From Owenia fusiformis (lineage: Eukaryota > Annelida > Polychaeta > Sabellida > Oweniidae), in contig CAIIXF020000003.1 of NCBI GenBank assembly GCA_903813345.2, positions 20,350,931-20,414,930 on the forward strand: 64,000 bases of DNA. The letters run 5' to 3'. Made by a program: the position numbers and the translations under genes. The notes under the pieces are model-generated. The model was not told the origin of the DNA and searched no databases. It saw nothing but the letters and a program-made list of their open reading frames with translations. Below are positions 34,401-43,800 of this stretch, one piece after another. Within the stretch, counting starts at the first letter, position 1. Each line of letters starts with the position of its first letter.

Positions 34401-36097
34401 AAAACATTATGCAATTCACTGGCACCGCGGGCACACAAAAATACATTATAAGAAGGTATTATTTTATGGTCGTTACTAATTATTGTGTCGAAGTTGCGTA
34501 ATAATGTACATCAGAATAAATGTCCTTTACTTGCACACATTTAGATTCTGTGTTTGATCTGAACTTATACAAACAAATGTTTCCCGTTGGAGTCCCATGG
34601 GCGGATAATACATTGGCTTTTGCTGGGTTCTGGGAGTTTCTTGGTGGTTTTTTTCCGTGTGTGGAATTACAAAGTCGCCTCATCGTCAGTGTCTTCCGGA
34701 GGAAGCTTAAATTACCCGAACGTGAAGAGATGCAGAAATGTATTGACACTACAATGGCTGACAGCGAGCTTCAGTGGGGCAAGCCATCAATAAAGGTAAC
34801 GATGACACTTCAATCAATTCATATACATATATGCATTTATATCACGTTGCTGTCATGTGATACTCTGACGTTACCCAATTAGAAAGAAGAACATGTAACA
34901 ATGCGGTTGGTGGCTCAACTTGCTTGTATTAATTTTTCACAAATAATAAATTACATGTATACATGCATTAACGGTGGTATCTTTCGGTTAGTTTATTTAA
35001 ACCTTTTTCATCCTAAACCCGATGGTAAATGGACAAAACACCAAATACCAAGTTAACAAATAGCCGAGGAGCAATGCTTAAATATACCAATAAAGGCAGT
35101 TAAAATGTTGAGTAAGAATTTAGGAATTCAGCATTGTCTCTCATTGCAAAATATAACATTTCCAGCTACGTACCTATCGTACGTAGGGTGGTCCAAAATG
35201 ATAAAAATAATAAGATAGACCACGCCTACCTTTTCACTTTTTATGGGGTAGACCACTTATGGTATGGTTCTTAAAAGTACTTTATATGATACCTTGAAAA
35301 CCCATACGAGCATAGTTTTTAATTTAAAGGATCAAAATTGTAGTTAAAATCCCAATTCAGGATCAATATAAGGATTCATCTCATAACTTGTCAATGGGCA
35401 AAGAGCTACCACCATAAAGCTACCTGTTTCAGAAAATTATTCTGGTCTTCATAGTCTCGAAAATCACTCCGCTATTTCCAGAAATTCTGTTTCTTACCAA
35501 ACGTTGAAATGTTTTATTGTAGATTAGTACTTACTCTATTTTGGATAGACCTCAATAAATTGATCAAACACTAGATGACGCTGTGATCTGTGATAGAAAT
35601 GGCAAAAATGCTTTTTCTATACAGGACATCTACTCAGAACTTAGTCACCTACTCAGAACTATGTTCTTGTCAAATTCTGGCAAGTGTAACTTAGGAAATT
35701 GCCGTTGTCAGGTGTAGTGATGAACATACATGCACACGTATCATCTCGCGATATTTGAACCGTATTAAATATGTTTTATTACAGAAAAGGGATAACAAGA
35801 TCAACGATTGTTCTTACCTTCCAGACCGTACCGTATGTTTGTATGATGGATTTAGCGGACCAGATGGGTATTCAACCTGATATAGCTGATATCAAGGTCA
35901 ACGATCCAGAGCTGGCAGATCGCATTCTGGAAGATATACTACTTCCCTGTCAATTCAGGTTACACGGAGATGGTGCGAAATACGATCAATCCAGAGAAAG
36001 GATTGTAAACCATTCAACACGACTAAAAAATGGGCAACATGGATTTCCCTATGTTTCTAAAGATGGAGAAACCGTGTACGACCAGGGTTGTCATTGA
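10473..36097 (+). CDS. Flavin-containing monooxygenase, 10 exons, 536 aa
   Basis: NADPH- and FAD-dependent oxygenation of N or S atoms in small molecules. Exons: 10473-10602, 13507-13631, 14624-14851, 16464-16623, 19128-19183, 19285-19394, 30040-30184, 30686-30818, 34545-34795, 35825-36097. All phases join and the sum is 1,611 nt. Motifs: FAD site VAVIGAGCAGL (residues 11-21), GGLW early in exon 2, FMO signature FKGTFIHSGAF (190-200, fitting F.G...H...F), NADPH site VVGGSFSAGDVA split by intron 4, and VVFCTGY (344-350, the FATGY motif). Exon 3 uses a weak donor (TAT|GTGAAT); the exon 10 start is set by a CTTACCTTCCAG acceptor that keeps the frame. No hydrophobic C-terminal anchor is seen. AATAAA lies at 36169-36174. 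Introns 1, 2, 3, 5, 6 and 8 carry repeats. Orthology within the FMO family is not resolved. Confidence 0.92.
10682..11440. repeat. Tandem pair of hairpin repeats in FMO intron 1
   Basis: Two direct copies, at about 10682-11037 and 11038-11370, plus a partial end. The first copy is itself a long hairpin: CAAATATTTCACTCTATT, GGTGAATACCTGTA and ACAAGTGATATTC are answered inversely by GAATATCACCTTGT, TACAGGTATTCACC and AATAGAGTGAAATATTTG, around a core GAAGCCCGAAGGGC. The second copy has lost most of the left arm. This looks like a foldback MITE family. Confidence 0.6.
12009..12502. mobile_element. GC-hairpin MITE, copy A (FMO intron 1)
   Basis: Perfect 18-bp inverted ends: AACACCCCAGTCACATTT at the left and its exact complement at the right. 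The subterminal parts are rich in short GC blocks (TACGGCGACC, CTGCGG, TACGCTCGCCG) able to form many small hairpins; the middle is AT-rich. No coding capacity. The same body recurs in copy B, 1.7 kb downstream in the same orientation. Confidence 0.65.
12547..12758 (-). pseudogene. Inverted duplicate of FMO exon 8 with flanking intron
   Basis: Read on the - strand, this segment matches the gene's own exon 8 (30686-30818) together with the bases before the acceptor and about 50 bp of intron after the donor. The TTTTAG acceptor, the GTAATA donor and an uninterrupted frame are preserved. It encodes the VVPGVKEFT start and the FCTGY motif, with a handful of substitutions (for example H to L and K to N). 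It sits in intron 1, antisense to the gene, 44 bp from the end of MITE copy A. It could derive from exon 8 or from an FMO paralogue. Confidence 0.75.
13745..14270. mobile_element. GC-hairpin MITE, copy B (FMO intron 2)
   Basis: The left end and about 390 bp of body match copy A closely (same CCCCAGTCACATTTCCCACGG start and GTTGAGCCAGTTGATTT centre). The right part has been replaced by a strong hairpin: GGCCGCCGCCCGGCCGATTGAGT at about 14158-14180 faces ACTCAATCGGCCGGGCGTCG at 14222-14241. The right end (AAATGTGACC) is degenerate. Confidence 0.6.
15160..16287 (+). mobile_element. Mariner-type element with eroded transposase (FMO intron 3)
   Basis: Flanked by TA on both sides. Ends are CAGGGTGGGCCAAAAAAATAC and its inverse GTATTTTTTTTGGCCCACCCTG, and the inverted repeats run inward well over 100 bp (AATACCCAACTT, TATCATTTTAAA and so on are mirrored). 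A frame at 15525-15755 carries the end of a transposase catalytic domain: SYHRSQETLAFL then WPPNSPDANVFDYHTWSHLE. The D of SPD is the third acidic residue position of mariner DDE enzymes. The remainder is deleted, so the copy cannot be autonomous. Confidence 0.8.
19589..20521 (-). mobile_element. Mariner-type element, left end truncated (FMO intron 6)
   Basis: The right end TGCATTTTTTTGGGTCACCCTG borders TA. About 130 bp of inverted sequence (TTTCTTAAATGG, GGTAAATTGCTCTGA, TTTGGCACACAAGGACTTCATTCAATGTGGGATCC) is repeated at the left, but the outermost 40 bp are missing there. The interior encodes a broken transposase on the - strand. Confidence 0.75.
19890..20381 (-). pseudogene. Mariner transposase pseudogene
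   Basis: The - strand reads RFSDESHSLL, then NTQHNIGVPRKF, HRGFNRLEQW, KDGATPHTSNDSKAWL, and NAPDFYIWGYLK. The block (F)[stop]KDGATPHTS is the second-Asp motif of mariner-family transposases with a stop codon in place of the usual residue before Lys. Further frameshifts and stops lie between the blocks. The N-terminal DNA-binding part is missing. Confidence 0.75.
20687..20861 (+). repeat. Left terminal inverted repeat of the 9.2-kb element
   Basis: Consists of the phrase (C)GCGAAC repeated with spacers (AACGCGAACATC, ACCGCGAACTAC, ATCGCGAACGTG, ACCGCGAACCAC), which may be transposase-binding sites. Confidence 0.7.
21987..22141 (+). repeat. Inner inverted repeat, left arm
   Basis: Starts GATCACACTGACCATGGTCA and ends CCCAATATATTG. 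It is mirrored at 28980-29136. The two arms frame the satellite array inside the larger element. Confidence 0.6.
22412..28186. repeat. Satellite array, unit 1,062/1,065 bp, 5.4 copies
   Basis: Copies start at 22412, 23474, 24536, 25601, 26663 and 27728; the last stops at 28186. They appear nearly identical. Copies 3 and 5 carry CCTATTAATAG where copies 1, 2 and 4 have CCTAATAG, so copies 2+3 and 4+5 form a repeated dimer. Each copy holds overlapping frames of 75 codons (+) and 74 codons (-); both are identical between copies because the DNA is, and neither looks like a protein family. No tRNA or rRNA pattern was seen in the unit. Confidence 0.9.
28980..29136 (-). repeat. Inner inverted repeat, right arm
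   Basis: Inverse of 21987-22141 with about one difference in ten. Just outside the AATATATTG end both arms run into GACGTGTCGCAAA, but the left arm has about 170 bp of extra sequence first. Confidence 0.6.
29316..29579 (-). CDS. Zinc-ribbon-like frame, possible exon of the 9.2-kb element
   Basis: An 87-codon frame with paired cysteine motifs: CARCG near residue 27, CDNCGWTRNC near residue 45, HAC then CDSCGWQRD near the end, spaced as in zinc ribbons. The stop codon lies inside TTCAG|GTAGAT, a usable splice donor, and an AG precedes the start by a few bases, so this may be an internal exon. It may bind DNA for the element, or be captured host sequence. No family is recognised. Confidence 0.35.
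   Translation of the reverse strand: MAGLLNDVSKDSTASHSHSFLGSESICARCGVIGDVNNNESVEVCDNCGWTRNCLNTSISHACTDDHVPDIHFCDSCGWQRDSAYFR
29740..29914 (-). repeat. Right terminal inverted repeat of the 9.2-kb element
   Basis: Inverse copy of the left end with near-identical sequence, followed by the GAACA duplication. Confidence 0.7.
30967..31519 (-). mobile_element. Small mariner-type element with transposase tail (FMO intron 8)
   Basis: TA-flanked. Ends CAACGTGGTAAAAACGGAAACCCT and the inverse AGGGTTTCCATTTTTACCACGCTG, with inverted similarity over about 140 bp. Between them, - strand 31140-31320 encodes a mariner transposase C-terminal tail: DIADRVHENDLRTTANLKREI then AIPTEKCIRVIDN. The catalytic core is deleted. 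Confidence 0.7.
32680..34234 (-). mobile_element. Mariner-type element with very long inverted repeats (FMO intron 8)
   Basis: TA-flanked. Ends CAGGGTGGGCCAAAAAAAACCACC and its inverse. The inverted repeats reach about 550 bp, up to the CCCTGATAGG region. The centre on the - strand keeps a transposase fragment, KWLTDSPDANNVDYHSWGHLEQLV at about 33250-33325, closely similar to the fragment in the element at 15160. Not autonomous. Confidence 0.75.
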
Positions 36098-36880
36098 AAA
36101 TGATTATTGATAATAGACACTAATACTACTCAATGTTTCCTGAATAACATACACATTTGTTGAAATGAAATAAAAATGGCAGTGTTTGTGTTCTGATGAA
36201 GGAAAGTGCAATTCTGTTAAAAGATATAAGCTGTGATATTATTTCGTGTACCGGTGTGAAAGAAATGATGGTCCCCCAGGGATTATGGTCCCCTTTCTTA
36301 ACGGCCCTTACTGGCCCTGATTGTGTACAAGATAATGCTGGAAAGAGTTGTATTTAGGTCACCATATAAATCAACGGAGAGTAGGACCATAATTTGATAG
36401 GACCTCCTACCCTTTTACACCTGTATATTCAATTTCATACATATTTGTCGTGAATCTAAGAGAGGTAATTATAAGGGGTAATAACCTATTATCTGGTGAA
36501 ATAATCTTTTATCTGATGAAATAATTGCATAGTATTATTGTAATGCTTTTCTAATAAAAGAACATTTACATAATGATAATAATACATGTGTGTTCAGTTT
36601 TTCCAGGATTTAACGTTTTTCACCCTGCTGAATCTCAATTTTTGCATCGCGATGAATGTTAAAGAAAACTTATTTTTTTGATAATAAATCTTAAGGTTTA
36701 AGCACGATAAGCATGTTAAGGTAGAACTTCAATGTCGACCGACTTTTTTCTACAATTTAGATTTTCTTGAAAAAATCTAGAAGAAAGATACTGTAAACTG
36801 ATGAATAACAAAATATGTAAAAATTAGAAATATTGACTTTTAAGAGTTTTAACAGTGCTCTAAAAATGAGGAACTCTTTT

Positions 36881-36970
36881 GTCGAGTTGGCCGAGAGGGC
36901 TTGAGCGCCAGCACGCTCAGGTGATGGGGTGCCGTAACCACGAGGTTGCGAGTTCGAGACGTGAGTGCTC
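36881..36970 (+). tRNA. Degenerate class II (Leu/Ser-type) tRNA-like sequence
   Basis: Begins GTCGAGTTGGCCGAGAGGGC with a good A box (TGGCCGAGAGG). An anticodon arm GAGCG-loop-CGCTC and a long variable region follow, then a weak B box (AGTTCGAGACG). The 3' acceptor strand does not pair with the 5' end. Probably a tRNA pseudogene or the head of a SINE. Confidence 0.35.
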
Positions 36971-37250
36971 CTTGTGTTTATTAATTTTCTATTTTTTTAA
37001 AAATTGAACGGTTAAGATTTTCTTTCAAAGTATTGTGATTATTCTTTGAGAAAATAATGGTGTTTAAAATAATATTTATGAAAATTCACCGTCTGGATCT
37101 TGAGAAAAAACGTTGAATATTATGAATCAGTTGGGAAATATTATTATTCCATTGTATATAATGACTCATATTGCCAAAAAATGTCTTGATGGATCAACAT
37201 GAGTGTGACATATAAAGAGAGATAAAAAATGTCAACTGGACGATTAAAAA

Positions 37251-37325
37251 ATGCCAGGTTTCGAGCCCACTCTCTTGGGCTCTTGGGGTTCAAAAACCGG
37301 CGCTCTAATCGACTACGCCATGCAG
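37251..37325 (-). tRNA. tRNA-like remnant
   Basis: The - strand reads GCATGGCGTAGTCGATTAGAGCGCCGG and ends with GGGCTCGAAACC, resembling a D arm and a B box. The stems pair poorly, so this is a pseudogene or SINE head at best. Confidence 0.25.
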
Positions 37326-37878
37326 CTTTTGAACAATCAAGTGAAGTTTTCACAAAAAACAAATATCGATGTTTTATTCAGTTCTCGTTTTTTTGCGTTA
37401 GAGGTGTGCGAACTGATTGCGCAATAGACATTGGACTTCTACAGTACTTTAAGTCCATCTGCATATTATCCAGTCGTTGTTCGGGCTTAGTTTATTCCCG
37501 GATACTAGAATTCAGTTTTTATTTCATTGAAAGAGACAATGGACATCTCTACCATTTGTAAAAAATGAATGGTTACTATAAAAAAACGTCAATTATGTTG
37601 ATGTATTTTTGTCCAATCATTTTGTGTATTAAGAGTAATTTACGATATTCAAGAATCCATTAAATTGTTCGACTTAAACAGCAGTTGGGCTGATATCGCA
37701 TAAACAAAAGAAGTCCAGTGTCCAAAAGGGGAAAGAACAAGTAATGTAATAAAAAACATTCCAGAACGTGTTCTAGGATCATGTAATACCAAAGAAAATC
37801 CTTTTAGGAAAAGTAACAGAATGCATCTTTCAGTATGATGACATATATTGTTGTGGTATATCTATTGTGACGAAATTG

Positions 37879-40800
37879 CTAAGCCACTCGCTGTTTCAGG
37901 AAAACTGTTAGTAGTACTATAAGTCCACATCCAACCGCCAATCCCAGCGCTAATAAACCGATCCCTAGACCCGCCATCTGACCTGAAATTGATAAGTCAA
38001 TTCTCTAAATCCCAACATTATTAATACATGGATAAATGGTAAATCTGAGCACTTGTGCAAATGTGCACTTGATTAAGATTCCCTCTACTGATCAATGAGA
38101 CCTGAGAGTGAATAAATTGTAGTTATATACAGCAAACTTGCAATGGTATAATATGAGATTATATAATGGTTGATTCCGTAAATCGTGTTTATACTCAAGT
38201 GAGTATATGATATATTCACGAGTGACTGAAGGGAACGAGTGAATATATCATATACTAACGAGAGTATAAACACGATATACAGAATCAACCATTATATGAT
38301 CTTATTATCCCACCCTAATATTTAATCAATAAAAAGTTAATCTAAATTCAGCAGTTGTATATCAAGTCGAAGAGTTGTATATCAAGTCGAAGAGTTGTAT
38401 ACGCTGCCCAGGAGTTGTATACTATCCAGGAGTTGTACTGTATTTTGTTCTCAGGAGTTGTATACGATGAGTGTTGGTTTTAATTTGCAGTTATACAATG
38501 CTATTATACTGTACAATCATATAGAGCACTTAGGGTGGGATAATATTAATTTCAAGATAAATGAGTAGAAAAAATCTTGTACGTATGATTTATGTTTTTC
38601 CTTGCTGTGTCCCAGACATGATCAGTTTTACTATTTTACTTCACATAATGTAATCAAATACTGCAAAGTACATACGTTTACTTTGATGATTTTACATATG
38701 ATCTATAACAATAGGTGTCTTGACCGTACAGCTTTTTTTACTTGTCTCTAAACTCACCTGATGAATATTTGTTTCTTTGTGGTGGAAGTGATGACGTATC
38801 TGTTCCTGAAGTTAGAATATAACACTTTGTCTATAGTATGATCGAATTCAAAATAGCAATTGTCTTGTGGGTTTTGGTTACTGAATGGTGTGGGAAGTGG
38901 CGTCGTTTCGTTATGGGCTACGGTGCTTTTAAATTGCAATGTTTTTCTAGCAGTGCTTGCTTGAAATGATTTGTAGCCTTTCTGTCAACATGTGTAGATA
39001 TACTTTATTCATAATTGCAAATAGCATGGGCTTTCAACTAGAAGGGTATGCAACTCCATGTAATAACATGAGACCTTCAAAATGAGCAATGACATGCTTC
39101 CCTTTTATGGCAATATTTCAAAAAGTATTAAATAAACGTATATGTTTTAGTATTATTTTGAATAAAAATCAATTTTTAATATGATTTAAGCATAAAATAT
39201 ATTCAATATCATATAAAAGTAAACAAAAGAGACCAATAAGAATAAGAGTTATCAAGATGTTCTCTTTGAGTATTGCATTGTGGGTAATTATTCAAGAACA
39301 CATTCCAATAAAAAGATAATTTGTGGGAGAATGTTCACTTTCTGTATTGTCATAATTAGGATGAATTCCAATTTTTATTAAATTATCAAGATGTATGTAG
39401 AAGATCATGTTTTTATTTTTGAGTTATTTCTTTTAATCATCAATAAAAAGTACAAAATAAGATTTTCTTGGAATGTGTACATTCTCCAATTTTGAAAACC
39501 CATGGCAATGTTTATGTATGAAATATGGGAAGTTGCCTACCCTTCTAGTTGAAAGCCCATGCAAATAGTAATCATCAAATGGAGACATCTAAGTATGTAG
39601 TCACATACTGACTACTGCAACATAACGTATACTAATCAAATTTGAAAACCAATTTATGCAATCCTATCAGATTATGATTGAAAACATACTTTCATAATAA
39701 TTGCAGTCAGCGTCTGGTTGAAAACTAGAACCTGGAACCTCTGACCGTAATTTATTGTTTAAGGAACATGTGGGATACCCCTGCCCTCTGCTTGTGGGGC
39801 AGTAATTGAAGCTTTTACATGGAAACCCAGATTCCTCTATACACATAGTCGTACAGGCCTCTCTTGAAATATTCACCATTATAGATTGTTCGTAGTCCGT
39901 CATAACCATCCCTGTATAGGTTTTAAATTGGCCCACGGAAGCCTCTGGAATGTAATTGAACAGTTACATATATTTCTGTTGATTCATTGACTTGCTGGTG
40001 GTTTTTGGTTGGATCTGAAGTTGTTTTGGGGGACATTCTGTCTATTCCCTTATTATCATCTGCATTTTGATATCACTTCACATTTTTATAAGCATTCAAA
40101 AACAATAATCAAAGTTTAAAACTATCGTTATTCTAGAAGGCTTGGGGGTTTGCAAGTGCTCCATTGCATCAAACATTGTATTTTTATGGCACAATGCATA
40201 TTTTGTGTATCCGCCTGTATTTTCGCAATTATCTCTTTTTGAATCGAATGTTGAAGATCATGAACAAACGTAGAATACATTTTAAAGAATGAATAGTTCA
40301 TCATTGTGATCAATTTTAACTTACTTGTATAATGAGAGCAGTCCGTTCGGTTAACCATGGTAACACCCGATGAGTCTTTATGATCCTTGCTCAAAAGACA
40401 AGTTTTTGTTGATGTACAATAATCAAATGATTCACAAATAAACGTTGTAGTATCTATACATTTCTTTGCACAAACTTCTGCCGATACGTCGTTCTGGATG
40501 TCGTCATAGTTTCCTGACATGACTTGCCCTGGTACTACTTCAAACTTATCCGTAATATATGATCCTGTGGGAAAATGAGAATGATAGTTGAATAGATAGT
40601 TGTTGGTAAAGAGGTTTTGCACAACAGTTTTAACTCAACGTATATGTATCTTAAATTCGTAATGCATTCACCATGATTTTAAACAAGATTGCTGATTTAT
40701 TTTTTATTATTAAATTTATTTCAATAGAATACAAAAAATGTAAATACAGACATGTAAATTCTTAAATCGCCACAATGGCATTATATAAGAATAGGGGGCA

Positions 40801-43800
40801 GGTGGAAGTAGAAGTGGCAGAGCAGGCAGGGTCTTGGACTAGGGCAAGTGTGACGGGACTTGAGGATACTAGAGATGGATAAGAAGGAGGGAATTAGCTA
40901 TTGTCTTTGATAAAATTAACAATGAGAAGTAGTATTTGGGAATTTGCATCTATGTTTAATTTGGGAATTCCTGTTTTCAAAATAGCTATGAAATCAGTTT
41001 GAGAGAGATTATGACTGAAGATGTTTGGTTCGAGATCAGTGAGTTTGTCCATGAATTGCTGTCTTTGTATAGTAAGTAAGTCACATTGAAAGAGAAAATG
41101 TTTCAGAGTTTGTGGTTTTCCACAAGTGCAATTAGGGCTGTCAATAGACTGAAAGTTGTGAGCGTAGAACTGGGCTTTGAAGTATAGGTCAGCTCTCACT
41201 TTATTGAGAACTATTTCTTGAACCCTTGTTAGATTAAGCTGGCTTGTTGACAAAATCGAGGGCGTTTTTTGGAAATGTACTCTTTGGTGTTTTTAAAATT
41301 CGAAAGAGTATTCTTAGATTTAATAGCAGGTGGAAGATTGCTCCAATTTGAAATTGCAGCTGGTATTGCTGAGGTGGAGAATCTATTTGAGCATCTAATG
41401 GGCATTTTAAATGCTTCATTATATCTCAATACTCTGTTTGCATGGTTTCTAAATTTGTCAAAAATATCAGTTACATAGGGAGGACTTGTACCATTTACAA
41501 TTTTGAACATAAAGTTGTTAATCTGGATACTGCGTCTTGATTCAAGAGTTGGCCAATTGAGTAGGTTTAAAACCTTTTTTGAACTGCTCCCTTGGATACA
41601 CCCAGAACAATAAAGTGCAGATTGCTGATAGTTTACTTATAATATATTACAGGTATGTTATACGTGTAGTATATAATTGTTGTATGTAGCTTAATGTTGA
41701 AATATGTGAATACATGGTATATGTGGTTTTGAAAGATTTTTATCACCTTCATCAACTTCAGAGTTTGAAACGTATATATATAGGTCACCGAGCCTAATAT
41801 TCCATATATGTTTGGGTAAATTTCTCAATTACTTTTATAAATTACTTAATAGAAACCCTAAGATGATTATTCTCTTATGACCCATATTACTAACATACTT
41901 GAATAATGGTCGCAAAATGAATGATTTCTAAATGAACCCTCCTCTGCTCCGTCAGCTACATGTTTTTCACTAATCTGGCATTCTCCCATATTGGGGCAGT
42001 AATCGAACGATTCACATCTTGGGACATCTTGTGATAAACACATAAGGGCACATTTCTAAAATACGATACAAATAATCTTGCATCAAGTAAATATCCAATT
42101 ATTTGCATCCTTTGGTTCTTCATATTCTTTATACGAATTAATGAAGTTTGCATCATACATTAACTCTTACTATTCATACGAATCGAAGTACAGATTTGAA
42201 CAATTAATAGAGATGTTTCGCATGTTTTTAGCCAAACGTATGTAAAATCTGCGACGCATTCACCAGATTTTTGTTGATACGTTTTAGCTATACAATCCGT
42301 TCTGAGAACCTCTCTAAAATCGTATATGAATAATCAGGTTGCACATTCACAAATATATATTTATTCAACTAAATAAATTCCTTATTTTAACTTACAATGA
42401 CATTATGATTGTAATGACATACCTGAATCGTTATACCATATGACACCTTTAATTTATCGATGTACATTACTCGACTGGCATCCTTGGAAAAGCGTTTTAC
42501 ATACGTATCTAAAATATCAAAGCAATTCAAGCAATGCCATCATAATAATGTTACTAAAAATGTTTATTTTTATCTAATTGTTCTTAAATACCTCATAACA
42601 CTGTAACTTAAATATTTCCATTGAATCAAATGTGTCCTTATGTACCTTGATAGTTGTTTGGATCAGTCAGGATCCCTTTCCTCACTTCAAATGCTGACAA
42701 CCTCAGGCCATATTTGAACTTAATATTTATTAATCCACTGTATACAAGATTCTGAAGGCGGCCAAAGTCATCATCTGCAGTGTTGAATACAGTGGGATCT
42801 TTAGCAGCAAGATCGGGTGCTACAATAAATGTAAGCGTCTTTTTATTATTGATGTACTAAATAATATGATGCTATTGTTCCATGGATTTAGTATTTTTAG
42901 TCGTATTAAATCGTGTTTTAATCGGTTTAAAAATGATCTTTGATTCCTTTATTTTCATTATGGTCCTCAAGTAACTTATTTGTATTATTGATATTACAAA
43001 GTTATTAACTTACGAAATGGAATTGGTAGAAGGGAAGATGTCAGATGGACATTGTCATCATCGAAATCAATCTGAAATACAAAAGCGCACAATTTTATCC
43101 AATAAACAATAAATATATACACACCAGACGACGATATTTCTGATTGTAAAGATTATGTATATTAACAAAGGGGGAAATCCCCAAAGTGTCAAAGTAAAGA
43201 ACACAGCAGAACATTGTAAATGAATGAATACTATTGAATACCTTACTATTGGAGTAACGAACAATGGATGTCGACGTCATGTTAGTCAGGGTCTCAACTG
43301 CTACGTCAACCTGATCTTCATCCATAATAAATTTGCTGATGTCGGCTAAAACCAAATTAATTTTCCAAGATACATTAGTATTTAAAAGCAAGACTGTGAT
43401 CGTGTAAACAATCGGACCATTTATTATATATGTGCAAATTGTAAACAAAATAAATGTTTAAAAGCAATTTTTAAATATTTGAATTCTATCTAAAAGAGTC
43501 CGACCGTGTAAAAAATCTGACCATTTATTATGTATGTGCAGATTGTGAACAAAATGCAAACAATATATAGTATATTAAAAATGTGGAATTTATTCAAAAC
43601 TCACGAGAAAGAGTGTAGAATACCCAATGTCCACTAATACCGGTTTCAGTAGCAAGAGCAAGGTGCCTCACTCGCAATGGGGCAGCGTCTTGATACGCCA
43701 CAAGGGGATCAAAACCTGCAATGTCGACGGAATATGAGTATTTTATTAGAGAATTACCAAGTACAGATATTTGTTAAATGATACCATTCCAGACCCATTT

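Larger units (their letters stand above)
36098..37878. other. Spacer between the FMO and FAMeT/PAN genes (tail-to-tail)
   Basis: Contains the FMO poly(A) signal and two tRNA-like sequences listed separately. Otherwise no gene or clear repeat was seen. Confidence 0.45.
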
